Assembly: GCA_037042185.1 (NCBI GenBank) | Contig: JAXQJY010000030.1 | Location: 1,240,001 to 1,304,000, forward strand | DNA: 64,000 bases | From: Sordariomycetes sp. S80-01Y | Taxonomy: Eukaryota > Ascomycota > Sordariomycetes | Direction: 5' to 3' | Shown: piece by piece, positions 1-10,473 of the stretch | Numbering within the stretch: position 1 is the stretch's first letter | Layout of the letters: each line of letters starts with the position of its first letter | The notes under the pieces: model-generated | Seen by the model: only the letters and a program-made list of their open reading frames with translations | What the model was told of the DNA's origin: nothing | Database searches by the model: none | Position numbers and translations under genes: made by a program

Positions 1-95
1 TCATCCGGTCCAACACTCAACCTACATGTTGGTGAATGTGGGGGTGATCATGACAACCAACACCTGAGTCAACACACAGCTAACATTTTTACCAG
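1..95 (+). other. 3' part of an Hsp70 intron
   Basis: The first 95 bases do not continue the Hsp70 reading frame. They end in a branch site (GCTAAC near 79-84), a short T-run and the acceptor ACCAG at 91-95. The donor and earlier exons lie left of the window. Confidence 0.8.
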
Positions 96-1298
96 GACCT
101 TTCTACTAACGCCCGTGCTCTGCGCCGTCTCCGCACTGCTTGCGAGCGTGCCAAGCGCACTCTTTCCTCTTCCGCCCAGACCTCCATCGAGATCGACTCT
201 CTGTTCGAGGGTGTTGACTTCTACACCTCCATCACTCGTGCTCGTTTCGAGGAGCTGTGCCAGGACTTGTTCCGCGGCACCACCGCCCCTGTCGACCGCG
301 TCCTCTCCGACGCTAAGATCGACAAGTCCCAGGTCCACGAGATCGTCCTGGTCGGTGGATCCACCCGTATCCCCCGCATCCAGAAGATGATCACCGACTA
401 CTTCAACGGAAAGGAGCCCAACAAGTCCATCAACCCTGATGAGGCTGTTGCCTACGGTGCTGCCGTCCAGGCTGCTATTCTGTCTGGTGACACTTCCTCC
501 AAGTCCACCAACGAGATCTTGCTGCTCGACGTCGCACCGCTCTCCATCGGTATTGAGACCGCTGGTGGTATGATGACCAAGCTCATCCCTCGCAACACCA
601 CCATCCCCACGAAGAAGTCTGAGGTCTTCTCGACCTTCTCCGACAACCAGCCTGGTGTGCTCATCCAGGTCTACGAGGGTGAGCGTCAGCGCACCAAGGA
701 CAACAACCTGCTCGGCAAGTTCGAGCTCACTGGCATCCCCCCTGCGCCTCGCGGTGTTCCTCAGATTGAGGTCACCTTCGATGTTGATGCCAACGGTATC
801 ATCAACGTCTCCGCTGTTGAGAAGGGTACTGGCAAGTCCAACAAGATTGTCATCACCAACGACAAGGGCCGTCTCTCCAAGGAGGACATCGAGCGCATGC
901 TTGCTGAGGCCGAGAAGTACAAGGAGGAGGATGAGGCTGAGGGTGCCCGTGTCAGCGCCAAGAACGGCCTCGAGTCTTACGCCTACTCTCTCCGCAACAC
1001 TCTCTCCGACCCCAAGGTCGATGAGAAGATTGAAGCTGCCGACAAGGACACCCTCAAGGCCGAGATCGACAAGGTCGTCGAGTGGCTGGACGACAACCAG
1101 CAGGCCGCCAAGGAGGAGTATGAGGACAAGCAGAAGGAGCTTGAGGGCGTTGCCAACCCCATCATGATGAAGTTCTACGGAGCTGGTGGTGAGGGTGCTC
1201 CCGGCGGCGCTCCTGGTGGCTTCCCCGGCGCTGGTGGCCCCGGCGGTGCCCCCGGCCAAGGTGGTGACGACGGCCCCACCGTCGAGGAGGTCGACTAA
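96..1298 (+). CDS. Cytosolic Hsp70 chaperone (Ssa type), C-terminal 400 residues, 5' truncated by the window edge
   Basis: This is the last exon of a cytosolic Hsp70, an ATP-driven chaperone that folds and refolds proteins with J-domain and nucleotide-exchange partners. The exon opens with [13 protein letters not shown] and continues through the end of the ATPase domain ([11 protein letters not shown]), the conserved linker-proximal [11 protein letters not shown], the peptide-binding domain ([13 protein letters not shown]) and the helical lid. A Gly/Pro/Ala-rich tail (GGAPGG repeats) leads to the C-terminal EEVD, the docking signal for TPR co-chaperones, which marks it as cytosolic rather than ER or mitochondrial. 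Codon choice is strongly C-biased at third positions, as expected for a very highly expressed gene. A long open frame on the opposite strand is a known by-product of Hsp70 codon bias and is not annotated. The gene is convergent with the Emi1-like gene. Confidence 0.97.
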   Translation, partial: DLSTNARALRRLRTACERAKRTLSSSAQTSIEIDSLFEGVDFYTSITRARFEELCQDLFRGTTAPVDRVLSDAKIDKSQVHEIVLVGGSTRIPRIQKMITDYFNGKEPNKSINPDEAVAYGAAVQAAILSGDTSSKSTNEILLLDVAPLSIGIETAGGMMTKLIPRNTTIPTKKSEVFSTFSDNQPGVLIQVYEGERQRTKDNNLLGKFELTGIPPAPRGVPQIEVTFDVDANGIINVSAVEKGTGKSNKIVITNDKGRLSKEDIERMLAEAEKYKEEDEAEGARVSAKNGLESYAYSLRNTLSDPKVDEKIEAADKDTLKAEIDKVVEWLDDNQQAAKEEYEDKQKELEGVANPIMMKFYGAGGEGAPGGAPGGFPGAGGPGGAPGQGGDDGPTVEEVD

Positions 1299-2246
1299 AT
1301 TGCTTGATACCCTGCACAACTCTTCACGATACTTGAGACCGTAATTGGTAATAGTTTCGGGGTGAAGTTAGATTTGTTTTTCTGCGATGCATTTCACGGC
1401 TTATGAAAAGGGAAAAGCATAGGGGTTTATGTACTTTAATGACTCAATGAAGATTTCTTAACTTCAACAACTGTTGCATAACGATATTTCCTGTGAATTA
1501 ACACGAATCTAGTGGTCAGAACTCCGTAGAAACTTTACACATGGGTTTGTAACTTAACCTGGATAGTTATTCAACTTCAGCAATCAAGAATCACAGGGTC
1601 ATTGGGGTTTCATTCTAGCCTTGCTGAGTCGCTCTCTGCGGCCGTCATGTTGATCTAACACAATCGTCGGCCTGCAGATGTCCGCTCAGCAGTCCGTTAC
1701 CCATTACGCACATCACAATTAGCCCAGAGGTGCATCTCACCAAGCCCTCCTGTTCCCAATCCCCAACGAAGGAAATTGGAGAGATTTGGCCAGTGGATCA
1801 CCTGCAGGTTCTTGTACTTTCCGCAAAAGTGGTGATAGAACACTCGAGCTGCATGATGGGACCGTGTGACGACATGCCGATGCCCGTCTCAGAAGACTGT
1901 CCGTGGGAGACACCCTGGGGCTTGGTGAGATTACCCTGGCCAGAGAGAGACTGGGACGAGTCGAAATCCCAGGGTCCTACGTAAGGTACTTCGGTAGTTC
2001 TACAATGGTGATTGTAGTAGTGTCCATCCTCGCTGGATGCGCGCCGGCGGCCGGTCTCAGCCAGCCACAACCAGTCGGCCTTGGTGGGCTCTCTACCAAT
2101 ATGATGACAGCCGTGACATGATCCGTTGGAACCAGTTCCAAGACTACTCGAGAGGGTCCAATTCGGAGCATAGATCATGAACCATGATATATTGCCAAAC
2201 ATCGCTAAATATATACCGATCCTACGCTCACCCATTCAAGTTTGCC
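1299..2246. other. Intergenic region between two convergent genes
   Basis: This holds the Hsp70 3' UTR (AT-rich to about 1500) and the 3' flank of the Emi1-like gene. Short open frames on both strands show no recognisable protein. I see no RNA gene or repeat. Confidence 0.6.
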
Positions 2247-2858
2247 TCAGTCTATACTCTGACTAAACGTATTGTTCAGCCTTACCTCCCTCGCTTCCCA
2301 AACATCCTCGCTGCTCCTCTTGCCCGGCGCGTAGTACTTCTCATACTCGCGATTGCGGTAGTGCGTCCGCACGGCCTCCTCCTTGACCGGCCCGCTGCTG
2401 CCCTTCTGGCGCATGCAGAACCAGAAGTCCTCCCACTGATCGCTGCAGCTCTTCATCTCGCCGTTCCTGTACACGGCGTTCCACTGGCCGCCCAGCGAGT
2501 TGCAGGACCAGGCGAGGTCGAAGGCCTGGCGGCAGGACATCTCTACGGGTAGGAGGGACTCGCTGAGCGGGGAGCGGGGCGGGGCGTCGGGAGTTTCGGT
2601 CGGCGTCTTGCTAGCCTTGAGGGACAGCCATGAGGACTTCTTCTCGGGTTCTGACGATGACGAGGAGGCGGAGGGGACTCGTGGCGGCGGCGGTTTGGGG
2701 GCCTCTGGCTTCTTGGTGTCGGTCGAGAAGAGATCGATGAACTCCTGGACTGCGGGGTCGAATTTGGGTTCGTTGGGCGCGGGCTTCTGCTCGGCCGGTT
2801 TGTTTTCCACGGGCGTGGATGGTTTGGGGGGTGACGGCGATGCCCAGAGCCAGCCCAT
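2247..2858 (-). CDS. Emi1-like twin-CX9C protein (DUF3128 family)
   Basis: A 203-residue protein. The N-terminal half is low-complexity and Pro/Ser/Lys-rich. The C-terminal half carries two CX9C motifs (Cys109/Cys119 and Cys138/Cys148) in the context of the Emi1/DUF3128 family. Twin CX9C proteins usually fold in the mitochondrial intermembrane space through Mia40 disulfide exchange; yeast Emi1 is linked to early meiotic gene induction and mitochondria. The start at 2858 (MGWLW) was chosen because family similarity begins after it; the frame stays open upstream to 3083 but without family features. The final residues after SSEDVWEARE look unlike the family, and a GTAAGG there could be the donor of a last intron, so the extreme C terminus is uncertain. 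The assignment to the family is firm; the cellular role is inferred. Confidence 0.85.
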   Translation of the reverse strand: MGWLWASPSPPKPSTPVENKPAEQKPAPNEPKFDPAVQEFIDLFSTDTKKPEAPKPPPPRVPSASSSSSEPEKKSSWLSLKASKTPTETPDAPPRSPLSESLLPVEMSCRQAFDLAWSCNSLGGQWNAVYRNGEMKSCSDQWEDFWFCMRQKGSSGPVKEEAVRTHYRNREYEKYYAPGKRSSEDVWEAREVRLNNTFSQSID

Positions 2859-3463
2859 TGTGTAAGTCGTTGCGCGGAGCGTCTGAGAAGTCGTCGAGGG
2901 AAGCGCTCGCCGTGTAGAGGGGATCGAGAAGAAGCAGGGGCGCCTGGGATTCGGGAATCTGGACTGGGAGAGGATGGGACAGCGCGGGGAAAAGGATGGA
3001 CGTATCACAGGAGAGGCTTGTACATGATGGTGGTGTCGAGTTGCAGCAATCGCGTGACGCTGATTTTCTCGACGGGCCGGCACCGCGCCGCGGTTGGTGC
3101 GCCACAGGCGTCAGCCACAAGTGACTTGATTGCGCCACATCTGGGGGGACCTCACTGAACGCCTCTCAAGCTCTCAAGCTTCAGCTATCGCCCCTCAGCA
3201 TCATTTCCAGGCTCTGACAATGGTAGACGGACTGTAGTTGCAACCGTAGCCCAGCAAGGTTATCGCCTCGACATTTACAAATCAACTGTTGGCAATGGAA
3301 TTGAATGCAAGTGACAATGGGAGTGTATCTGCCGAGCCTGAGTACAAAGGAGTTGCCATAATGTTACACCCGTTCTCCATCCTGCGACCAATCATACCGT
3401 TACCGTCTGGATTCCTCGCCTCAGCTATATACAAGTACAAGAATGAACAAATCATAGTGACAT
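2859..3463. other. Promoter region of the Emi1-like gene and 3' flank of yme2
   Basis: Both neighbours are on the minus strand. The segment next to 2859 should hold the Emi1-like promoter and 5' UTR. The distal part is the yme2 3' flank. No other gene is seen. Confidence 0.5.
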
Positions 3464-6060
3464 TTAGAACTCCTTCTGTAGAACAGCCTTCAGCCCATCA
3501 ATATCCTTCTCGAGCTCCGTAATCTTTCGTTGGCTTTTATCCAGTTTCGTCAAAAGGTATTGTACCCGGCTGGCGGTCTCGTTCGTCTGCTTTGGCAGCG
3601 ACCCGAGCAGGGAGAGTTCCTTCTCCACCTTGTCGATATCTTGGGCCTCATTCTTCGCCGTCTCTTTCAACACAGCGTAGTCCATCTTCGCCCGCAACAC
3701 GCGGTCGTCGAGCAGGACAGAGAAGGCAGCTTGGTTCAAAGCCTTGCCGGCAGTGATAGTCTGCGGGCGTCCTTGGTAAAACTGGACCGATATTAATTCG
3801 GAGCTTGCGAGATGCTCCAGGGCAAGTTCGCCATCCTTGGCACCAGGGGTAAGAGAAGACGAGAATGCTGGGGACAGGAGGACTTGGTTGTAGCGGAGTT
3901 GAGGGTTTTGAGCCAGCGACTTGACAAGGGTCCAAGCTTGCTCAGTAGACCACTTGCGCTCCTCGTCGCTTGTCTTACCCAAGAGGAACATCTTGACGAT
4001 ATCTGTGGCGTTTTCGTTGACGATCTCATCAACAGCCTGCTTGGGTGTCTGGCCGGTCCTGATACGGCGAGTGAGGAACTCAAGGTCGGTCAATCGTCCT
4101 CCCATGGTCTCGATGCTCTCGTCCAGACCGGTGAGATCATGGTGGACCTTCTTGGCGGGCTGGTTTTTCTTCTCGGCCTCCTTCTCCTCGGTCCTCTCGT
4201 CTTCTTCGATGCGGCTGATGACGAAGTTCTTAGCCACTTCAGGGTCGAGATCTCCAAGAGATACAGTCCTAAAGACACGGTCGGGGAGTGCCTTGGTGAG
4301 GGACTTGGAGAAGGAAGATTCATTAGTGAGGAAGATGACGTGAGCGACATTGTTCTGGACGACCGAGGCAGCCCATTCCGCTACTTTGTCGTAGACCATA
4401 CCGTTGTCTTCAGTCTTGTGCAGGAAGTTGTCGATGACAACGACGGGCCGCTTCTCGGGGTGGGATTCGAGGTAGGCGTCGTCGGAAAGGTTTGAGTCCT
4501 TGTCCTTCTTTGACCGAGCAGACAGGGAGACCTCCTTCAGAGCCGCAGTGGTCGTGTACAGAATCTTGTTGAGTTGTGTTTCGAGGGTTTCTGAGAAGCC
4601 GGCCTTGACGCCGGTGGTGCTCTGGACGGCGAGATCGATCATGCTGCTCATGCTGTTCGCCCAAGAGAAGACGGGTCTGTAACCAACTGCAGTCGCGAGC
4701 TTTCGTATGGTGCCAGCCTCTCCTCGAGCCTCCACAATAGGTCGGCAGTCAATCTCCAGGACATTCTTGCGTCCTTCCAAGGATTGGTCCATGACCATCT
4801 CCTTCTTCCCTGAGCCCTTCGGTCCAGTGACCACGATAAATGTGTCAGAGCTGCCATCCAACCACCCACGCAGCTGCTCGATGAGGTCCCGCCGATGGTT
4901 CCACACAGCGCTCAAGTCATCGCTGTCGTCCTTCCTCTTGGTCACGCCAAAGTTGTCAGTCTGCGTCTTGAACCACTTGTACACGGACGACTCGGTGAAC
5001 CGCAGAGAATGCTGAATGTGCACCTCGATGAAGAATTGGCGAATCGGGTCGAAGATTATGACCGAGATACCAGCAATTAGCGCCGCGATGGCTGGTATCA
5101 CGATTCGAGGGTGGTTCGTAAGCCAATTCCAAATGCTGTGCTTGTTGACCCGCTTCTCGTAGGATATTCTCAGTCGGGTACCGTTCTTGCCTCCACCTAA
5201 GGTTTCACCAACGATGAAGCCGTGCATGCAGTTGCGAGCCATGATAGCATCCCTCATCAAGGGGAAGCCCAGGTAGGCAAAGCGTGGCGACGTCTTGTTG
5301 TCCTGCGCTTGGGGGATGATGTCGGCAATCTTTCCGTACTTGCGGAAGAGGGAGTATAGAATTTCTTCTGATAGCTCCTCAGCTTCGGTGCCCGGCTCCG
5401 GCGGCGTGAACTCAACCTTGACTAGATTTGTTGGGTAGCGATACAGATCCTCCAGCCAGGGCGTGCCTCGCACGACACGCGCTTTGATGCCTCGAAAGGG
5501 ATTGAACCACGGCTTCAACGGCTTATGTTTAAGCCTCTCGACGAGAGTAGCTGTTCAGCGTTAGCGATTTTCCTGAAAAGATGTGGGTTTCCCGTACACT
5601 CAGCCTTCATGGGATCAAGGGACGGGTCATGCTGGAACTTGACGAAGGCACCACCGTCCTTCAGCCGTGGTAGGATCTCGGTCACCTTCATATCATTTGG
5701 AATCGACTTCTTGACGAGACGGATCGGATCCATCAATCCAAATGAGGAGCTCTCGTACTGCTGCAGCAGCTGCGCCATGTCCTGATCCGTCCTCCAGGCG
5801 CGGTTGAGAATGCTGCTCAGCTTGAGAGGGAAGAGGTTGTCGAAGAAGAGCACCGACTCGTTGGCCTGCACGCCGATATGACCATCGTCCTTGATATGGA
5901 CATCGTGCTGGTTTGTGGCGCTGTTGCTCTCCCAGACGCGGCTGAACTTGACGGGATGCCGCTGTGCTGCTGTCAGAGCTCCAAAGGGAGGTCTTGTCTC
6001 CCGTAAGAAGGCGCGACATGGCCTAATGGCCAGTGGCGCTATTCCTCGTGGACGAAACAT
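3464..6060 (-). CDS. yme2: Mitochondrial inner-membrane escape protein Yme2 (Rna12)
   Basis: Two exons (5598-6060 and 3464-5550) joined across a 47-nt intron (5551-5597; donor GTACGG, branch GCTAAC, acceptor AACAG) give 849 residues. The junction restores the reading VERLKHKPLKPWFNPF typical of the family. Features in order are a basic, Arg-rich mitochondrial presequence (residues 1 to about 30), an RRM-like domain (about 196-286), one membrane span (about 304-321), then a matrix or intermembrane AAA-like NTPase region with Walker A GPKGSGKK (397-404) and a Walker B-like VVVID (about 524-528), and a C-terminal coiled coil. Yeast Yme2/Rna12 is an inner-membrane protein that influences mitochondrial DNA escape and nucleoid structure and interacts genetically with Yme1. 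The length matches the family. The start is the first ATG before the presequence. Confidence 0.95.
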
Positions 6061-6829
6061 CGCGCTGGGCTTTGCTGATGAGGAGAGGAGGGAATGGGAA
6101 TGTGAGCGAATGCTAAGGCATTCAAGATCCAGATTCGGAGCTCCAGCTTCAGGGCCAATGAGGTCATCGTACCATCGATCGCGCGCTAAGGCTGATCGGT
6201 TGACAGAAAAGCTGCGGAAAAAGCTGGCTATTCTTGCAAAAGATTCTTTATGTCATCATGCCATGTACGCGAGCTATCGGCGCTAGCCTAGTGTCCACTT
6301 GGGCAGGATCATGATCATCGGCCAGGGCAGCGAGACAGCCAAGATATTTGGATACAATGACCGTTGAATGGTGCAGGTGCAGGGTTGATCCTTATAACAT
6401 CGCCAACGGTTAATAGCCTCCAGATTCAAGCACAGCATCGCGCACTTCTGCAGCCACTCCAACATGTGAGAGCTACGATGTTACACGACGCAAGTAAACC
6501 TGGGCTAAAATTATTGCTTCTCCCTTTTACTGCTGTGTACACGGGGTTGTTCAATCGAAGATCACGAGCAACGATACATCTGTCATGATTTGATCGCGGC
6601 ACGAAGAAGCTCATTTGCAAAAGGAACATCTCGATTTGCTCATCACTGGAAAGTCGTATCGTAGAGACCCAAATCACCATTCGCCCAATTCATCAACCAT
6701 CCCGACATTCCTGAAAGTTGGAACACACACAAATATCTACGCCACTACGCTTGCGCCAAGTCAAACTCATGGTATCAATGAAATCGGGTCCGGACCCCGC
6801 GCCACACCAGTGTCTTCCGCCGCATACCC
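6061..6829. other. yme2 promoter and mif2 3' flank
   Basis: Both neighbouring genes run leftward. Nothing coding is evident. The AT-rich centre (about 6400-6800) is probably the mif2 3' UTR. Confidence 0.5.
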
Positions 6830-8870
6830 TCAACCAGCCATGAGCTGAGACGTCTCCGCGTTGGAGGACGCAACCTCACAGGCCTGCGAGAAAAAGATCC
6901 GCGCTGGCTGGTCGTAGTCGTTCAATATACTGTAGTAGTTGCCTGGCACGACGGTTAGCTCAAGCGCACCTTCGCAGCGCTGGCGTAAACTCACCTCTTG
7001 GCACAAACCATTGACCTCCTGCTGAGATGCGGAAGTGCCCCTCGTTGACCGTAACGGCAACTTTGCCATAATGTACAAAGAATACCATGTGCATCTTTCT
7101 TGAGTTCTTCGGCCTCTTCTCTGCTCCAGGCGGCATGTCGACCACGCCGGCACCCATGAAGGGCATCGTCAGTGTCTTGCCAAACTTGAAGGTTGCATCT
7201 CGGATCTCGCGCGTCTGCACCGCGTCTGCTGATATGGCAACCTGCTCCTCGTTGATGTGCACTGGATCCTCGTCGCCCGGTGGGTGCGTCTCGTACTGAG
7301 GATCCCATGCTATGATCTCACTGACAACGGTTCCCGGGTTTGTTTCCCACTCTTCGAGCTCCTCCTTCTCCTCCTCGACAGCTTGAAGGCGCGATTTGCC
7401 GGCTTTGCCACGCCCTTTAGCTCTTGGGGCTTTCCTTGAGGGACGTGTGTCTTCCTCTTCGACGCGGCGGATTTCTTTCAAAGATTCGAGGACGAAATCG
7501 CGATTGGAAAACATGTCGTGCTGCCGTTCTTCCTCGGCGATGGCGGCCTCGCCAGCCCACCAATGTAGAGGCTTGTAAGAGTGACGACCTGACCGAGTTT
7601 GCTGGATCTCGTCGGGTCGCTTAACAGATACCAGACCGCGGCGCTTAGGCATAGGGGGCCCTTTCTGCAAAGCCATGAATGAGGCCTCCCCAGAATCTTC
7701 TCCAGTATCTTCAGCCATTGCTTTAGGCTTCCTTCCTGGTCTGCCTCTGGGCTTTGCCGGCACAGGCTTAGCTGGCGCAGTCTGTTTGGAAGGCTTCGCA
7801 GGTTGCTTCTGGGTCTTCTGGCGTTTAGGCTGACGCGGCTCTTCCTCCTCCACTTCTTCTGACTGCTCTCGCTCTTCCGCTATCGATGTCCTAGCAGGTC
7901 GGCCTCTCTTGTTCGAGGCTGGCGAATTGAGCGTGGGATCTTCCAGAGCTGGTTGCTTGCCCTTCTTTGGAGGACGCCCCCTCTTCTTCTGGGAGGACGG
8001 CGGCTCTTGAGGCTCTTCCTCCTCAGTCTCTACTGCTGCAGACTTCTTCGGACGACCTCTTCCTTTTAGGGGCGCCCTTACCACGCGAATTTCCTCCTCT
8101 TCTACCTCGGAATCCTCTACTTCCTCTTCTTCGTCGTCTAGCGGTGGCTCCATCGGTTCGGGTTCGGGTTCGGGTTCGTCTGCAGCAGCGTCCATCCAGG
8201 CGTCGGCATCTGCTACAGCTGCGGCATCGTCTTCTTCTTGTGACTCTTCTTCCTCGTCCTCCTCGTCCTCCTCGTCCTCGTCCTCTTCTTCCTCAATGAT
8301 CCCATTCGCACCATTCGGTCTGCCGGGTCTTCTAGGCTGCCCGGCGAAGTCGAGTCTGCGGGTCACCGTCGCATCGTCCTCTCCCAGCGGCGACGATAAG
8401 CGCGCGCCCCTGCGCGCAGGCGATTTAATCCCACTCTTAACAGGTGATTTTCCGCGGGGGATCAGGGTTTGTCGGTTCTTTAGTAGTGTTCGAGGTCCCG
8501 GTCCAGCACCTAGCGTCAGGTCAGTACGAGCGTCTATGCCCGCGAAGCAGGGCGCAACGCACTTTGAGGGTCAGCGAGCTCCATCTCTTCGCTTCCCGAG
8601 TCATCGTCCTCGTCCTCCTCATCCTCGCGGTCGCTGTCCGCCCCGGCTGCTTTGTTCGGAGAGGAGAAGACGTTCTCGAGGGGCTGCAGGCCGTACTCGT
8701 CCCTTTCGCCGATATTCGCAAGTGACACGCCTGTCTTCCTGTGTCGCATAGCGTTAGCATCATGCAGAAACGCCGCCTGACTCACGCTCAACGTACCGAC
8801 CGCGAACTCCGAGCTGGTGTATAGCCTGCGACTCTGCGCCCTCGGCGCCATTACGCCGCCGGGGTGCCAT
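6830..8870 (-). CDS. mif2: Centromere protein Mif2 / CENP-C
   Basis: Four exons (8797-8870, 8563-8738, 6995-8509, 6830-6942) give 625 residues. The introns are 58, 53 and 52 nt with GTACGT, GTGCGT and GTGAGT donors. The N terminus has the Mif2 block HQLGVRGRKTGV (about 18-29), followed by DEYGLQPL and the PRGKSPVKSGIKSPARR segment. Then come long acidic runs and four AT-hook cores RGRP (about 234, 260, 285, 338). The CENP-C signature lies at about 389-401 (RSGRHSYKPLHWW), which in the family contacts the CENP-A nucleosome. The C terminus is a cupin dimerisation fold that spans the last intron (WFVPRG-NYYSIL). The protein links centromeric chromatin to the outer kinetochore. It is divergent from rnh201 across a short promoter with a cell-cycle-type ACGCGT box. 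Exons 1 and 2 are too short to be found as long open frames and were placed by motif and splice signals. Confidence 0.95.
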
Positions 8871-9066
8871 TGTGGCTGTCGCGCAATCGAATGAATACTC
8901 GGCAACAATCGTTTGGGCCCAAAAGATCAATCGTACGTTAAAATCGCGTCCTGGTCAGTGCCTGAAGTTGTGGGCGAGAGCTTGAGATCGGTGACAGCAT
9001 AGAAATGTTGCGACGAGAGCTTGCTTAGAGAACGCGCTTTCCCGTGGTGTTTTCGTGTTGGGCCGT

Positions 9067-9082
9067 TGTAGCGGCCGCTACA
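9067..9082. repeat. Perfect 16-bp palindrome in the mif2/rnh201 promoter
   Basis: TGTAGCGGCCGCTACA reads identically on both strands. It lies near the middle of the shared promoter and could bind a dimeric regulator. No binding factor is known to me. Confidence 0.7.
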
Positions 9083-9166
9083 GGGGTCTCGCCACTAATC
9101 GCTGTCCAGGTAGCGAATGCATAGTGGGTCGTTACGGAGTACAGTAGTAGGTCACCTCACGCCCCA

Positions 9167-9172
9167 ACGCGT
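9167..9172. promoter_or_regulatory. MCB-like ACGCGT element
   Basis: Exact match to the palindromic MCB core that directs G1/S transcription through MBF in yeasts. Its place between a kinetochore gene and a replication-linked nuclease gene fits that role. Activity in this fungus is inferred. Confidence 0.45.
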
Positions 9173-9288
9173 CTCACAACGGGGGGCGCGTCGAGGGGTC
9201 CAACTCGACAACGACTGAGAACCAACTACATCCAAGAGCCTTTTCCAAGTGACGAAAACAACAAACTCGAAACACAAAACCCCTCATA

Positions 9289-10314
9289 ATGGCCGACTCA
9301 CAACCTCAAGACGATTCCCAAATAGCTCTGGAGACCCCTCCAAACCCGTCCGCCATCTTCCTGCCACCATCCATCTCAAGACCTGAGCTTCTGTCCGGCG
9401 CCTCTTCAACACATTTCTCGCCAATTCCCCCGTCACTCCTTCCAACAAACCCTGAGGATCCATCAACAGCACCTCCATGTGCTCTCGGGGTCGATGAGGC
9501 CGGCCGAGGACCTGTCCTGGGACCTATGGTTTACGGCGTCTTCTACCTCCCTCTACCGCTTTCTGACCCCTTGTTACGAGAGACGCACCACTTTGATGAT
9601 TCGAAAGTATTGAAGCCCGAGGTTCGAAGTGCGCTCATGAAGACTCTTTGCGAGGGTGGTTCGGACCTACATCAGAATTGCGGTTGGGCGACGGCATCAC
9701 TGTCAGCCCGGGATATCAGCGCAGGTATGCTTCGACCGACAACCATCTACAACCTTAACGCCCAAGCGATGGACGCAACGGTAGATCTGATCAAGGGCGT
9801 CTACGCTCGAGGTGTGAACATTCAAGAGATTTACGTCGACACCATCGGTCAGCCCGCACCATACCAAGCCAAACTCCAGCGGATTTTCCCAACTGCACGG
9901 ATCACAGTGGCGAAGAAGGCCGATTCTTTATACCCCTGTGTCAGCGCGGCGAGTGTATGCGCCAAGGTCACGAGGGATGCCTCGTTAGAAGTGCTGTACG
10001 AGGCTCGGGGGGCGCAAAATGAGGAGGGTGAGGGTATGGCCTGGGGATCAGGTTATCCATCCGACGGCAGGTGTGTAGGATGGATGAGGGGGAACCTGCA
10101 TCCGTTCTTTGGCTGGGGTCCTGAGTGTCGGTTCAGTTGGGGGACGGCCAAGGACATGCTCGAGGCCAAGGGCAGTGGAGTCAAGGTCGAGTGGCCGGAG
10201 CCGGACGACGGTGAGAGCAACAGGCTGACGGATTACTTCTCCTCTGGAGGGGAGAAGGATGAGAATGGCTTGGGGAACTGGTTTGGCTCCTCGACTGGGC
10301 TAGAAGCGTTCTAG
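9289..10314 (+). CDS. rnh201: Ribonuclease H2 catalytic subunit A
   Basis: A single-exon gene of 341 residues, normal for fungal RNase H2A. It cleaves the RNA strand of RNA:DNA hybrids and starts removal of ribonucleotides misincorporated in genomic DNA, acting in the nucleus with the Rnh202 and Rnh203 subunits. The signature GVDEAGRGPVLGPMVYG places the first catalytic acids at Asp69 and Glu70. FDDSK follows at about 102-106. IYVDTIG supplies Asp184, and AKKADSLYPCVSAASVCAKVTRD supplies Asp212. About 65 N-terminal residues are Ser/Pro-rich and unconserved. The ATG at 9289 follows an A-rich leader and is the first in frame. The gene is divergent from mif2 and convergent with sey1. Confidence 0.96.
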   Translation: MADSQPQDDSQIALETPPNPSAIFLPPSISRPELLSGASSTHFSPIPPSLLPTNPEDPSTAPPCALGVDEAGRGPVLGPMVYGVFYLPLPLSDPLLRETHHFDDSKVLKPEVRSALMKTLCEGGSDLHQNCGWATASLSARDISAGMLRPTTIYNLNAQAMDATVDLIKGVYARGVNIQEIYVDTIGQPAPYQAKLQRIFPTARITVAKKADSLYPCVSAASVCAKVTRDASLEVLYEARGAQNEEGEGMAWGSGYPSDGRCVGWMRGNLHPFFGWGPECRFSWGTAKDMLEAKGSGVKVEWPEPDDGESNRLTDYFSSGGEKDENGLGNWFGSSTGLEAF

Positions 10315-10473
10315 TTTGAAACAATTCACGGGTTCGGGTATCAAGAGCTATCAAAGTACGATGCAACTATCGTCACGGCCTGCGACACAGAAAATCAACG
10401 TTCAATGTTCGTTGCATCATGTATATAGATCCAGTTTCGCTACCATAACCATCAAACTACACAGTACCAGGCC

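Larger units (their letters stand above)
8871..9288. promoter_or_regulatory. 418-bp bidirectional promoter, mif2 / rnh201
   Basis: The two start codons face outward from this segment, so it must drive both genes. It contains an exact ACGCGT (9167-9172), the core of the MluI cell-cycle box bound by MBF in yeasts, and a perfect 16-bp palindrome TGTAGCGGCCGCTACA (9067-9082). A second related ACGCGC lies near 9030. No TATA box is obvious. Confidence 0.6.

Noticed and set aside
69-1319. 416-codon open frame on the strand opposite Hsp70
   Set aside because: Long antisense frames opposite Hsp70 arise from its codon bias and have misled annotators before (the so-called NAD-glutamate dehydrogenase frame). 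The Leu/Val/Asp/Gly-rich product has no independent support.
2200-2290. An extra last exon for the Emi1-like gene
   Set aside because: A GTAAGG donor is present, but the only reasonable acceptor leads to a short tail without family similarity; noted as uncertainty instead.
6283-6680. Short open frames between yme2 and mif2
   Set aside because: They lie in AT-rich 3' flanking sequence, are under 90 codons and have no motif or splice support.
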